From assembly GCF_030409845.1 (NCBI RefSeq), contig NZ_JAUFQQ010000005.1, forward strand, positions 1,054,001 through 1,118,000: a stretch of DNA of 64,000 bases, written 5' to 3'. How positions within the stretch are numbered: position 1 is the first letter of the stretch; every line of letters begins with the position of its first letter. The notes beneath the pieces were generated by a model. It was not told the origin of the DNA, ran no database searches, and saw only the letters and a program-made list of their open reading frames with translations. The position numbers were made by a program, and so were the translations under genes. This DNA comes from Flavobacterium branchiarum. Lineage in GTDB: Bacteria; Bacteroidota; Bacteroidia; Flavobacteriales; Flavobacteriaceae. This document shows positions 18,628 through 28,700 of the stretch, in pieces.

Positions 18628-19455
18628 TTACTTTGTGTTTACTTTGTCCTTAAAAAAATTATCGAAAAACAGTAACTGAAATTTCAAAGAGTTCTCCCAA
18701 TATTCGATATTGTGTTTCCCTGGACGCTCTATATAATCGTGGTTTATTTTTAAAGCAAGCATCTTTTCATGAAGCTGTCTGTTTACATCAATAAAAAAAT
18801 CATCTACCCCACAATCAATAATAAGATTGAGCTTATTACTTTGTACTAGTTCTAGCATAGTAACAACTGTATTTCTATTCCAATTCTCAGGAAATTCAGT
18901 TATTGAGCCCAGTCGTTTTTTTATATCCCACTTTTCATGAAATGGACGAAAATCGACTCCGCCGCTCATGCTTCCTGCTGCTCCAAATACTTCTTGATGT
19001 TTGAACGACAAATACAACGCTCCATGTCCGCCCATACTAAGACCCGAAATAGCTCTGCCCTCACGACTTGCAATGGTTTTGTATTTCTTGTCTATAAATA
19101 GAATTAATTCATCGATTATATAGGTTTCATATTTAAATTCAGCATCAATTGGACTATCAAAATACCAACTTGAATAATTCCCATCAACTCCAATTACTAT
19201 AAAATTATATTTATCAACTTGTTTCGAAACTTCTTTAAAGCTTTTTATCCATGTTGCATAATTTCCACTATAGCCATGGAGCAGATAAACAACTGGTAAT
19301 TTTTTCTTTCCTTTTTTATAGCTATCTGGAGTTATAACACAGGTTTTTATGTTTTTTTTCATTGCTGTGCTGTAAACATCTAAAGTATCAACTTTAGCCG
19401 CTTTAGCAGAAAAAAACACGAATACTAAGAGAATTATATGTGTCACTTTTTTCAT
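18628..19455 (-). CDS. Secreted esterase of the esterase-D/PF00756 family
   Basis: An alpha/beta hydrolase with a signal peptide when started at the ATG at 19455 (MKKVTHIILLVFVFFSAKAA); the longer frame to 19488 would put 11 extra residues before the signal and is unlikely. Visible are LPVVYLLHGYSGNYATW (oxyanion region), the nucleophile in GLSMGGHGALYLS, an acidic residue in LIIDCGVDDFF and the closing HNIEYW histidine. Members of this family de-esterify sugars or hydrolyse acyl groups; here it may remove O-acetyl or similar groups from glycan fragments, which is inference from context only. Confidence 0.85.
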   Translation of the reverse strand: MKKVTHIILLVFVFFSAKAAKVDTLDVYSTAMKKNIKTCVITPDSYKKGKKKLPVVYLLHGYSGNYATWIKSFKEVSKQVDKYNFIVIGVDGNYSSWYFDSPIDAEFKYETYIIDELILFIDKKYKTIASREGRAISGLSMGGHGALYLSFKHQEVFGAAGSMSGGVDFRPFHEKWDIKKRLGSITEFPENWNRNTVVTMLELVQSNKLNLIIDCGVDDFFIDVNRQLHEKMLALKINHDYIERPGKHNIEYWENSLKFQLLFFDNFFKDKVNTK

Positions 19456-19567
19456 AAAATCATGCTGTGTTTCTTTTAAAATGAGCAATAGTTATCCATT
19501 AAAATGCATCTGAAAAAAAATTTTCTAATACATTTTACAAAAAAATATAAAATAAAATTTGAGAAAT

Positions 19568-22483
19568 TTATCTCAAACAATCCCTCAAAATTGTCACTGG
19601 ATGCATTGCTTTTCTATTGGTTCCATCAAAAATCTGATGACGGCAACTTGTTCCTGCAGCTGCAATTGCTGTTGTAGCTTCGGTTGTTCTAATTTTTGGA
19701 AATAAAGTATCCTCTCCCATTTGCATACTAATTTCATAGTGCTCTTTTTCATACCCAAATGAACCTGCCATACCACAACAACCTGAATTGTAAATCGTAA
19801 CTGAACTATTTTTTGGCAAATTCAACATGGCAAAAGAGGCTTCAACTGTACTCAATGATTTTTGATGGCAGTGTCCGTGAATTTTTATTGTTTTCTCCAC
19901 ATCAGAAAATTGCTCTGAATGAATTTTCTCTTTTGTAATCTCTCTTTTAAAGAACTCTTCGATGGTAAAGGTGTTTTTTGACAATTTTTCAGCGCTTTCT
20001 TTGTCTTTTACTAATCGGATATATTCGTCTCTAAAAGTCAATATTGCTGATGGCTCAATTCCAATCAAAGGCGTACTTTCTGAGATTAAATCTTTAAAAA
20101 TGGTCACGTTTTTATTGGCTATAACTTGTGCTTCTTCTAAAAATCCCTTGGATATAAAAGCTCTTCCGCTTTCTTCATGATCTACTACAACTACTTCGTA
20201 ACCTAATTGGGTTAACAATTCGTAAGCATCAATTCCAACAGAAACATCGTAATAATTGGTAAATTCATCACAAAAAAGATATACTTTCCCGTTTTCGAAA
20301 GTATTACTTTCTGCTGACTTTTTATTTTTTTGATACCATTTCCTAAAAGTTGTTGGTGCCAATAAAGGAACTTGTCTTTTGGATGCTATTCCCATTCCTT
20401 TTTTAACCAAACCTAAGTTGGCTACAAAATTAGTCATCGATGGAGCAATGCTTCCTAACTTGTTCAATTTAGAGTTAAAAGCAAATATTTTATTACGGAT
20501 AGAAAAACCGTTTGCTTTTTGATATTGGTATAAGAACTCTGATTTTAAAGTCGCTACGTCTACATTACTTGGACATTCGCTTGCACATGCTTTACAGCTC
20601 ACACACAACTCAAATACTTTATACAATTCTTCGTGATCGAATTTATTGTCTTTCTCCGAATGTGTTAAATATTCTCTCAAAGCATTGGCTCTGGCGCGTG
20701 TCGTATCTTTTTCATTTCGTGTTGCTCGGTAACTCGGGCATAAAGTACCTCCTGTCGAAGGTAATTTTCTACAATCCCCTGAGCCATTGCATTTTTCGGC
20801 AGCACGCAAAATCCCCATGCTATCCGAAAAATCCTGAAGAGTTTTAATATCTGGTTCTACCCTTCCTGCTTCTACACGAAGATTTTCATCCATCTTAAAA
20901 GCATTTACAATTTTCCCAACATTCAAAATTGTATTTGGATCAAAAGCGCTTTTAATTCGTTTTAATAATTCGTAATTTTTATCTCCTATCATAAAAGGCA
21001 AAAACTCACCACGAACTATTCCGTCGCCATGTTCTCCACTCAGCGAACCTCTATATTTTTTAACCAAAATAGCCACTTCGGTAGCAATGTTTCTAAATTG
21101 GTGTAATCCTTCTTTTGTTTTTAAATTTAAAACTGGGCGTAAGTGAATTTCTCCTGCTCCTGCATGTGCATAATAAATGGCACTTTGCCCATGACTTTCC
21201 ATCATAGCAGAGAAATCGGCGATATAATTAGGTAAATCACTTAACTCAACTGCTGTATCTTCAATAGAATCAGCTGCTTTATCATCACCTACAATACTTC
21301 CTAAAAGACCAAGACCTGCTTTTCGTAGATCATTAATTTTATCAATATCAGCTCCATAAATTTTAGGCAAAGCATATCCGAAATTATTTTCTTGAAGGTC
21401 TTTAATCAAAGCATCTGCCTGTAATTCGGCATCCTCCATACTAGTATGTGAACCCACTTCTAGCATAATAACTGCTTTGGGTTCGCCTTGAATAAAAAAT
21501 CTATTTTTAGCTTGTTCTCGATTGGTTTTAGTACAATCTAATATCGTGTCATCCATCATTTCACAAGTGTACAAATGATGTTTCATAGCAGTAACTACCG
21601 CTTCTAAGCTTTCTTGAATAGTATGAAAATGAGCCACAACCATAACATTATTTGTTGGTGGCAAATCATCTACTTTCAATGTGATTTCTGTGGTAAATGC
21701 TAAAGTTCCTTCGCTTCCACAAAGTAGTTTTCCTAAATTTATTGTATTTTCAGTTCCTGAAAACAGTTCTGATTTTAATAATAAATCGATTGCATAACCT
21801 GTATTTCTTCTATGAATTTCTGGCTTTGGAAATTCTTTTACAATCTCTTCTTGATTTTCTTTATTAGAAAGCTCTTCGTAAATTGTTTTGTAAATTTTAC
21901 TTTCAAGTGAATCGCCCTTTGTCTTCTCGATAAATTCTTCCGAAGACATTTCTTTGAATACAGCAGTAGTACCATCACTTAAAATAGCTTTTATCTCAAC
22001 TATCTTATCTCGGGTAACTCCATATCGAATGGACGTTGTTCCCGATGAATTATTTCCTACCATTCCTCCAATCATACATCGATTTGTAGTTGAAGTATTG
22101 GGACCAAAAAATAAACCATGCGGTTTTAAATACAAATTCAGTTCATCGCGAATCACTCCAGGTTGAACTGTTATTGTTTTTTTTACAGGATCAAAAGCTA
22201 CAATTTTTGTGAAATGTTTCGAAACATCTACAATTATTCCGTTGCCCACCGTTTGTCCAGCCAATGAAGTTCCTGCTGTTCTAGGTGTAATTGAAATTTT
22301 ATTTTTTGCTGCAAAGCGAATAATTTTAACAATATCTTCTTCTGTCTTTGGAACTGCCACTGCGACTGGCATAATCCTATAAGCAGAAGCATCAGTGGCA
22401 TATAATTTTTTATGAAGTTCATCATAAAAAAGAGTTCCTTCTAATGAATTGGATAGTTGTTTTAATTGGAGAGAATCGGACAT
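19568..22483 (-). CDS. FAD/Fe-S D-2-hydroxyacid dehydrogenase (D-lactate dehydrogenase candidate)
   Basis: A 971-residue YdiJ-like fusion. Domains in order are an FAD-binding PCMH domain (~25-240, with PRTAGTSLAGQTVGNGI and GGMVGNNSSGTTSIRYG), an FAD-oxidase C domain (~290-525, with SGEHGDG), a [4Fe-4S] part (CNGSGDC, GGTLCPSYRATRNEK, CVSCKACASECPSNVD) and a CCG-type heterodisulfide domain (GHCHQKSLS and SGCCGMAGSFGYE). It should oxidise a D-2-hydroxyacid and pass electrons to the quinone pool. D-lactate is attractive because MurQ, encoded in the same locus, releases D-lactate from MurNAc-6-P; D-2-hydroxyglutarate is the main alternative. Confidence 0.88.
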   Translation of the reverse strand: MSDSLQLKQLSNSLEGTLFYDELHKKLYATDASAYRIMPVAVAVPKTEEDIVKIIRFAAKNKISITPRTAGTSLAGQTVGNGIIVDVSKHFTKIVAFDPVKKTITVQPGVIRDELNLYLKPHGLFFGPNTSTTNRCMIGGMVGNNSSGTTSIRYGVTRDKIVEIKAILSDGTTAVFKEMSSEEFIEKTKGDSLESKIYKTIYEELSNKENQEEIVKEFPKPEIHRRNTGYAIDLLLKSELFSGTENTINLGKLLCGSEGTLAFTTEITLKVDDLPPTNNVMVVAHFHTIQESLEAVVTAMKHHLYTCEMMDDTILDCTKTNREQAKNRFFIQGEPKAVIMLEVGSHTSMEDAELQADALIKDLQENNFGYALPKIYGADIDKINDLRKAGLGLLGSIVGDDKAADSIEDTAVELSDLPNYIADFSAMMESHGQSAIYYAHAGAGEIHLRPVLNLKTKEGLHQFRNIATEVAILVKKYRGSLSGEHGDGIVRGEFLPFMIGDKNYELLKRIKSAFDPNTILNVGKIVNAFKMDENLRVEAGRVEPDIKTLQDFSDSMGILRAAEKCNGSGDCRKLPSTGGTLCPSYRATRNEKDTTRARANALREYLTHSEKDNKFDHEELYKVFELCVSCKACASECPSNVDVATLKSEFLYQYQKANGFSIRNKIFAFNSKLNKLGSIAPSMTNFVANLGLVKKGMGIASKRQVPLLAPTTFRKWYQKNKKSAESNTFENGKVYLFCDEFTNYYDVSVGIDAYELLTQLGYEVVVVDHEESGRAFISKGFLEEAQVIANKNVTIFKDLISESTPLIGIEPSAILTFRDEYIRLVKDKESAEKLSKNTFTIEEFFKREITKEKIHSEQFSDVEKTIKIHGHCHQKSLSTVEASFAMLNLPKNSSVTIYNSGCCGMAGSFGYEKEHYEISMQMGEDTLFPKIRTTEATTAIAAAGTSCRHQIFDGTNRKAMHPVTILRDCLR

Positions 22484-22570
22484 TTAATTGGTGCTATTAT
22501 TTTTTTAAAAATACAAAATAATTAATCTCTATTATGGTCTCTCAAAGTCTTTTTTTGATATTGAAAGTTT

Positions 22571-22628
22571 GCAAGATTAAACCTAACTCATCTTATAAAA
22601 TTGTTAGGTTTGAGGTAAATAATCTTGC
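22571..22628. repeat. Nested inverted repeat between nagB and the dehydrogenase gene
   Basis: An outer pair GCAAGATT / AATCTTGC encloses an inner pair AAACCTAAC / GTTAGGTTT with a 15-base loop. The inner arms resemble the CCTAAC/GTTAGG hairpin found in every unit of the 10.1-kb array. It lies in the 197-base gap and may act as a processing or attenuation hairpin on the minus-strand transcript. Confidence 0.6.
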
Positions 22629-22680
22629 GGGATTTGGGGCATTATTTTGGAAATCTGTATTATTATTCGATATTGGATTC

Positions 22681-24606
22681 TTAGTAAGAAAAACGCTTGA
22701 AAGCTTCGATAGCTTCATATTCTGCAAGTCCTAAGTCATCATATAACCTTGCTGTATTTTTATTGCGCTCTTCTGCACGCACCCAAAATTCTCTTGAGTC
22801 ATTTCCTTGAAACATTACTCGGTCTTTTTGAGATTGATGATACAAAATAGCATGTCTCTTAATAGTTACCTCATCTGGACTTAATGGCACAGCCATGTCT
22901 ATCTCATGAATATCCCACTCATGCCAAGCACCTCGGTACAACCATAACCAACAATCGTACATATAGGCTTCTGTTTTTAATTCTTTCATTGCGGCAAATA
23001 TTGCATTCAGACATACTTCATGCGTACCATGTGGATCGGCTAAATCTCCTGCTGCAAATACTTGATGTGGTTTTATTTTTGCAATAATATCTTTAACGAT
23101 TGCAATATCTTCTAACCCTAAAGGATTTTTCTTTATTTGACCAGTTTCATAAAAAGGAAGATCTAAAAAATGCGTATTCTCATCTTTTAAACCAATATAT
23201 CTAGTAGCTGCATAAGATTCACGTCTTCTAATAAGTCCTTTTAATTTTCGAACTTCTAATGAATCCACTTGATTTTCCGTCTTGTTATTTAGAAAATCAA
23301 TAACTGCTGAAAAATTAACTCCTTCTTTGTCTTTTCCGATAAAGTCATTACATACTTCTGCAAACTTTAATGCTTCATCATCTGTAACTGCAATATTTCC
23401 AGAAGTCTGATACACAACATGTACATCGTGTCCTTGTTTAATTAATTTTGAGAATGTTCCACCCATAGAAATTACGTCATCATCTGGATGTGGACTAAAA
23501 AGGATTACTCTTTTTTTAGCAGGATTGGCTCTTTCTGGTCGGTGTGAATCTGAAGTATTTGGTTTTCCTCCTGGCCAACCTGTTATGGTATGCTGTAAAA
23601 CATTGAACATATTAATATTCAAATCATAAGCAGAACCTTCTTGAGCCAAAAGGTCTGACATTCCATTATTATTATAATCTCTATCAGTAAGTTTTAATAT
23701 CGCTTGTTTGGTTTCTTTACAAAGCCAAACAATTGCTTTACATTTTAATTCTTGTGTCCATGTACAACTCCCAACTAACCATGGCGTTTCGAAACGGGTT
23801 AATTCGGATGCAGAAAACTGATCTAAAACGAATGTTGCATTAGAATGATTTTGTAAAAAAGTAGCAGGAACTTCTGAAGTAATATCTCCTTGTATTGTTC
23901 TCTTAATAATTGCTGCTTTGTTTTGTCCCCAAGCCATTAGGACAATTCTTTTAGATCTAAGAATTGTTGAAACACCCATGGTAATGGCTCTTTTTGGAAC
24001 ATTGTCGATACCATTAAAATCTGATGACGCATCGACTCTTGTAATATGATCTAATGTTATAATTCTGGTTCCTGAATTAATATGCGAACCAGGCTCATTA
24101 AAACCTACGTGTCCAGTACGACCAATTCCTAACAACTGAAAATCAAGCCCTCCAGCTTCTTTAATTTTCATTTCATAATCAACACAATATTGATTAAGTT
24201 CTTCTAAAGCAACTGTTCCATCTGGAATATTTATATTTTCGGGCTTAATATCTATGTGGTTAAATAGATATTGGTGCATGAAATAATGATAACTCTGACG
24301 ATTCTCTTTAGTCATTGGATAATATTCATCCAGATTAAAAGAGACTACATTATAAAAACTAAGTCCGTCTTCTTTATGCATTCGAACCAATTCCTCATAA
24401 ACTTTTATAGGCGATGAACCTGTCGCTAATCCTAGTACACAAGATTCATTCTTGGATTGTTTGGAACGTATTAATTCGGCTATTTCCTGAGCCACCATTT
24501 TTGAACCCTCTAATGAACTATTAAAAATTACATTATGATTTTTTTCAAATCGAGTTTCTTCAAATTTCCCAGGTATATCGTAAGCCAAAGAAGTATTGGT
24601 TTTCAT
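22681..24606 (-). CDS. nagB: Glucosamine-6-phosphate deaminase fused to a PIG-L/LmbE deacetylase domain
   Basis: The N-terminal half (~20-300) is NagB, which turns GlcN-6-P into fructose-6-P and ammonia; it shows GLATGSSPIKVYEEL, SFNLDEYYP, LGIGRTGHVGFNEPG and EVPATFLQNH. The C-terminal half (~365-600) is a PIG-L domain with the zinc motif PHPDDD at 372-377 and DPHGTHEVC near 524-532, so it appears catalytically intact. The fusion is 641 residues against ~260 for plain NagB. As no nagA lies nearby, the second domain could deacetylate GlcNAc-6-P; that is inference. It is the first gene of the left arm, with a -7 box and DeoR-type operators upstream. Confidence 0.92.
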   Translation of the reverse strand: MKTNTSLAYDIPGKFEETRFEKNHNVIFNSSLEGSKMVAQEIAELIRSKQSKNESCVLGLATGSSPIKVYEELVRMHKEDGLSFYNVVSFNLDEYYPMTKENRQSYHYFMHQYLFNHIDIKPENINIPDGTVALEELNQYCVDYEMKIKEAGGLDFQLLGIGRTGHVGFNEPGSHINSGTRIITLDHITRVDASSDFNGIDNVPKRAITMGVSTILRSKRIVLMAWGQNKAAIIKRTIQGDITSEVPATFLQNHSNATFVLDQFSASELTRFETPWLVGSCTWTQELKCKAIVWLCKETKQAILKLTDRDYNNNGMSDLLAQEGSAYDLNINMFNVLQHTITGWPGGKPNTSDSHRPERANPAKKRVILFSPHPDDDVISMGGTFSKLIKQGHDVHVVYQTSGNIAVTDDEALKFAEVCNDFIGKDKEGVNFSAVIDFLNNKTENQVDSLEVRKLKGLIRRRESYAATRYIGLKDENTHFLDLPFYETGQIKKNPLGLEDIAIVKDIIAKIKPHQVFAAGDLADPHGTHEVCLNAIFAAMKELKTEAYMYDCWLWLYRGAWHEWDIHEIDMAVPLSPDEVTIKRHAILYHQSQKDRVMFQGNDSREFWVRAEERNKNTARLYDDLGLAEYEAIEAFKRFSY

Positions 24607-24638
24607 AAATATAAGTCTTAGTTAAATAATTAGTTTAA

Positions 24639-24646
24639 CAAATATA
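24639..24646 (-). promoter_or_regulatory. -7 box of the nagB promoter
   Basis: CAAATATA on the plus strand reads TATATTTG on the minus strand, an exact TAnnTTTG and identical to the boxes in front of the deoR-type gene and susC. It ends 32 bases before the nagB ATG. Confidence 0.6.
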
Positions 24647-24671
24647 TACAAAAAACAAAACGGATACATTA

Positions 24672-24720
24672 TTTTGCGTTATTTAACAGAAATAAATTCA
24701 AATAACGTAAAATAACGCAC
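24672..24720. promoter_or_regulatory. Operator repeats upstream of nagB (GCGTTATT type)
   Basis: One copy of TTTTGCGTTATTT at 24672-24684 faces two inverted copies, AAATAACGTA and AAATAACGCA, in 10-base register at about 24700-24719. The same 10-base unit is tandem at 25625-25654. The left copy would overlap the -33 region of nagB, which suits repression by the adjacent DeoR-family protein. Confidence 0.6.
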
Positions 24721-24742
24721 AAAATACTGATTGATTTTCTAG

Positions 24743-25492
24743 TTACAAGACAAAAACACCCGATTTTCTATATTCTTCCAGTCTTGAATCTTCTGGATCC
24801 AAATTAGTAACAATAGTATCTAGTTGACTTAATTCGCAAACAACATGTGGCATTTTAGTATTTAATTTGTTTGAAGAAAACATAGAAACAACTCTATCTG
24901 AGGACTCTATCATCGCTTTCTTAACAATAGACACTTCATAACCTATTTCTGTTAACCCTTGTTTCACATTGATACTACTAGCGCCAATGAAACAAATATC
25001 TGCTTTAATCTTAGACACAACCTGTATTACATCCATACCTATAGTAACCATTGCGTTTTTCTGCATTTTTCCACCTATGAATATCAAATCTATATTTGGA
25101 TGTTGAGAAAGTTGCATCGCTATTGGCAAACTATACGTATATATAGTTGCCTTCAAATCTGAAGGGATTAGCTTTGCAAAAACTAAATTAGTACTTCCTC
25201 CACTCATTATAATAACCTGTCCATCGTGTAACAATGACAATGCTTTTGTAACGATTTCTTTCTTCTCTTCTTCTGCCGTTATAGCAATATCAAAGACATT
25301 AGCAGACTTTTCTGTAGGCAGAATAGCTCCACCATAAACTTTATCAAGAAGATTCTTGTTGTCAAGCTCATTTAAATCTCTTCTAATTGTGTCCTCAGAC
25401 AAATCTAAAGCCAAAGCCAAGTCTGTGGTAACGACTTTTTGATCTTCAAAGAGTCTAGTCATTATGTATTTATGTCTTTCCGCTTTTAGCAT
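24743..25492 (-). CDS. DeoR-family transcriptional regulator of the amino-sugar locus
   Basis: A 249-residue regulator with the N-terminal DeoR winged helix (~1-57, VTTDLALALDLSEDTIRRDL and VYGGAIL) and a sugar-phosphate-sensing DeoRC domain (~75-235, including VIIMSGGSTNLVFAKLI, IFIGGKM and ICFIGASSIN). Such proteins are usually repressors released by a phosphorylated sugar; here GlcNAc-6-P, MurNAc-6-P or GlcN-6-P are plausible ligands. It sits exactly between the two divergent arms, and 10-base GCGTTATT repeats occur on both sides of the gene, as expected for an autoregulated local switch. Confidence 0.92.
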   Translation of the reverse strand: MLKAERHKYIMTRLFEDQKVVTTDLALALDLSEDTIRRDLNELDNKNLLDKVYGGAILPTEKSANVFDIAITAEEEKKEIVTKALSLLHDGQVIIMSGGSTNLVFAKLIPSDLKATIYTYSLPIAMQLSQHPNIDLIFIGGKMQKNAMVTIGMDVIQVVSKIKADICFIGASSINVKQGLTEIGYEVSIVKKAMIESSDRVVSMFSSNKLNTKMPHVVCELSQLDTIVTNLDPEDSRLEEYRKSGVFVL

Positions 25493-25518
25493 TTTTTTGA
25501 TAAATTAAAGATTTAGCA

Positions 25519-25526
25519 CAAATATA
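25519..25526 (-). promoter_or_regulatory. -7 box of the deoR-type gene
   Basis: CAAATATA on the plus strand is TATATTTG on the minus strand, 26 bases before the ATG at 25492. Confidence 0.55.
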
Positions 25527-25624
25527 TCAAATAATTCTATTCAAAATAGGAGAACACTCAACAACTGCAATAGTTTGCATGTTTAAATTTAAAAATAAAA
25601 AACTAAGGAATTCAAGAATTAAAA

Positions 25625-25654
25625 TTGCGTTATTTTGCGTTATTTTAGTTTATT
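25625..25654. promoter_or_regulatory. Tandem 10-bp operator repeats between the regulator and susC
   Basis: TTGCGTTATT at 25625-25634 and again at 25635-25644, followed by the degenerate TTAGTTTATT at 25645-25654. The 10-base period puts the copies on the same face of the helix. The array lies 45 bases upstream of the susC -7 box and about 100 bases upstream of the divergent regulator promoter. Confidence 0.65.
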
Positions 25655-25699
25655 TTAGAAAATAATTACAATATACCGCATTTATATGCAATAAATAAA

Positions 25700-25707
25700 T
25701 ATATTTG
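25700..25707 (+). promoter_or_regulatory. -7 box of the susC promoter
   Basis: TATATTTG, exact TAnnTTTG, ends 30 bases before the susC ATG. No TTG lies 17-23 bases upstream, which may mean the promoter needs an activator or is weak by itself. Confidence 0.6.
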
Positions 25708-25737
25708 CTCAACAACCATTAAAAAAACCAAATAATC

Positions 25738-28700
25738 ATGAAAAAATTATTCCTTATTTCATTGTTGGTTTTGTTCATTCAAGTAACATTTGGGCAAACA
25801 AAAACAATTACCGGGACTGTAAAAAACAAAGCGGACGGAATTCCTATACCAGGAGCTACTGTCCTTATTCAGGGAACTTCAAATGGTAGCTCGACTGATT
25901 TTGATGGAAACTACACTATTGCTGTAGCACCAGGACAAAGTCTTAGTTTTAGCTATATGGGATTTGAAACCCAAGTGGTGAAATTTGAAGGACAACAAAA
26001 GCTCAATGTTGCTCTTACAGAAAGCACTTCTAAATTAGATGAAGTCGTAATCGTAGGATTCGCTTCTCAGAAAAAAGCTAATCTAACAGGAGCCGTAGCT
26101 TCTATCGATGTTAGCAAAGCGATAGGAAGTAGACCAGTAACAAACGTTAGTAAGGCACTACAAGGTACCACACCAGGGGTAAATATTAGTTTTAATTCTG
26201 GAAATCTTAATCGTTCTGCAAATATAAACATCCGTGGTGCAGGAACAATTAATGGTTCTGATGCGCCTCTTGTACTTGTAGATGGTGTACCAACTGATAT
26301 GGCTCTTATTAATCCAAATGATGTAGAATCAATATCTGTACTTAAAGATGCTGCTTCGGCTTCTATCTACGGAGCTCGTGCTGCCTTTGGGGTAATTCTT
26401 ATTACTACCAAGGGAGGAAAAACAGGTGAAGGAAAAGTTAGATTTTCATACACTGGAAACACGGCTTTCAATTCCACAATTTCTACATTAAAATTCCTAG
26501 ACCCAACAGAAGAGATTCCAGGGTTAATTGCCGCTGGAACACGTACAGATGGTGCTGTACCTGAAATTTTCGGAGCAAATTACAAAACATTACTAGATGG
26601 AATTAAAGTCTGGAAACAAAATTACGCTAATAACCGTACTAGTAAAGAGATGATTTATGGTGAAGATTGGGAAATTAAAAACGGTACACCATATTTTTAC
26701 AGAGTATGGGATGCTAATAAAGAATTATATGCGAAAGATGCTGCTCAAACTTATCACAATTTCTCTGCACAGGGTAATTTAGGAAATAACAGTTCTTTCT
26801 TTGCTTCATTGGCTCTTACGGATCAAAAAGGAATGCTAAGGGTTAATCAAGAAACCAAAAAAAGAACAAACATAAACTTAGGATTCACAACAAAATTAGC
26901 GGAATGGCTTACGGGTGATTTCAAAGTGATGACCATCAGAAATACTTACGAAAACCCATTTAATTATTATGGTGGTGCTGGTACAGATGATACAGGTGTT
27001 ACAGGTTACCTTGGTTATGCACTTCGTTGGGGACAATATACACCTAATTTTGGTACTTATAGAGGCTATAATTTCCGTACTGCTGGAGGATATTTAACTA
27101 ATGCCTCTAGGAATGAAACTGACCAATATAACAATAGATTGAGTGCTAAATTTACAGCTGAAATCACTAAAGATCTTAATTTAATAGCCGAAGTAAGCAG
27201 TGTAAGTGATTACTATTCAAGAAAACAAAACGGAGGTAAATTTCAAGCTTGGGATAGCTGGTCCTCTATGCCTTATGATGCTACAACAATACAAACTGCT
27301 ATTCCTACTACCCTTGAAGCAGGAAATGATTTTGTAGCTCAATCAAAAGCGGAAACAAAAACCAATGTGGTTAATATTTATGCTAACTACAAAAAACAAT
27401 TCAACAATCACAATCTAAAATTCTTAGGAGGTTTTAACTCAGAGTGGCAAGATTTCTCTCGTACTTATGCAAGAAGAAATACACTTTTAGACAAATCTAA
27501 ACCCGAATTTAACCTTGCAGTAGGAGAACAATTTGTTTCTGGAGCTGCGAATAGCACTTTAAATCCAGCAGAAACATCCTACTCAATTGCAGGTTTCTTT
27601 GCTCGTGTAAATTATGATTACAACGGAATTTATTTATTAGAATTAAATGCTCGTTATGATGGTTCTTCTAAATTCCCAACAGACCAACAATGGGGATTCT
27701 TCCCTTCTGCTTCTGTAGGATATAGAATTAGTAATGAAAAATTCATGGAAAATACACGTGGTTGGTTAAACGATCTTAAATTACGTGCCTCTATGGGGTC
27801 AATTGGTAATCAAAACATTGGAAACAATGCCTTCTTATCTGTATTGAATTCTTCAAATCCTTCATGGGTAAATAGTGGAGCGGTATTACCTCCTTCTACA
27901 GGCTTACCAACCAATGTTGATCCATCGTTAACTTGGGAAAAAGTATATACTAAAGATGCTGGTATTGACATTAGAATATTTGACATGTTTGGTGCTTCGT
28001 TTGACTGGTACCAACGTGATACTAAAGGAATGTTGGCTCCTGGTATAACGCTTCCAGGCTCATTTGGTCAAACTGCAGCACAAACTAACTCAGGAAACAT
28101 GAGAACAAGAGGTTGGGAATTGGCTTTAAATTTCAACAAAAAAATAAACGAAAATGTTTCCGTTTTTCTAGATCTTGCTTTATCTGATTATAAATCAGTG
28201 GTAACAAAATGGAACAACAGTTCTAAATTATTAAATACTTATTATGATGGGTATGAAATTGGTCAAATCTGGGGTCTAACTAGTGATCGATTACTACAAT
28301 CTAGCGACGTATTTACTAATAATGGTAAAACGGTAAATGGAATTGATTATTCTAAAACAATGAATGGTAATTTCAAATACGGAGCAGGAGATGTACATTA
28401 TGTAGATACAAACGGAGATGGTGTTATATCGCGCGGAGCAGGAACTGCAAACGATCATGGAGATTTAAGTAAAATTGGTAATTCAACTCCTCGATACAAA
28501 TACGGAATAACATTAGGTGGAAAAGTACATGGTTTTGATATTTCAGGTTTCTTCCAAGGAGTTGCTAAACGCGATTACTGGGCTGCTTCTGATGCTGTAT
28601 TACCATTTTATCGTGCACCTCAACAAATGTTTGCTAGCCAAGCTGATTATTGGACACCAACTAATACAGAAGCTTACTGGCCAAATCCAGCTTATGCAAG

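Noticed and set aside
22534..22734. Small plus-strand ORF between the dehydrogenase and nagB genes
   Set aside because: It spans the inverted repeat and runs into the 3' end of nagB in antisense; composition is not protein-like.
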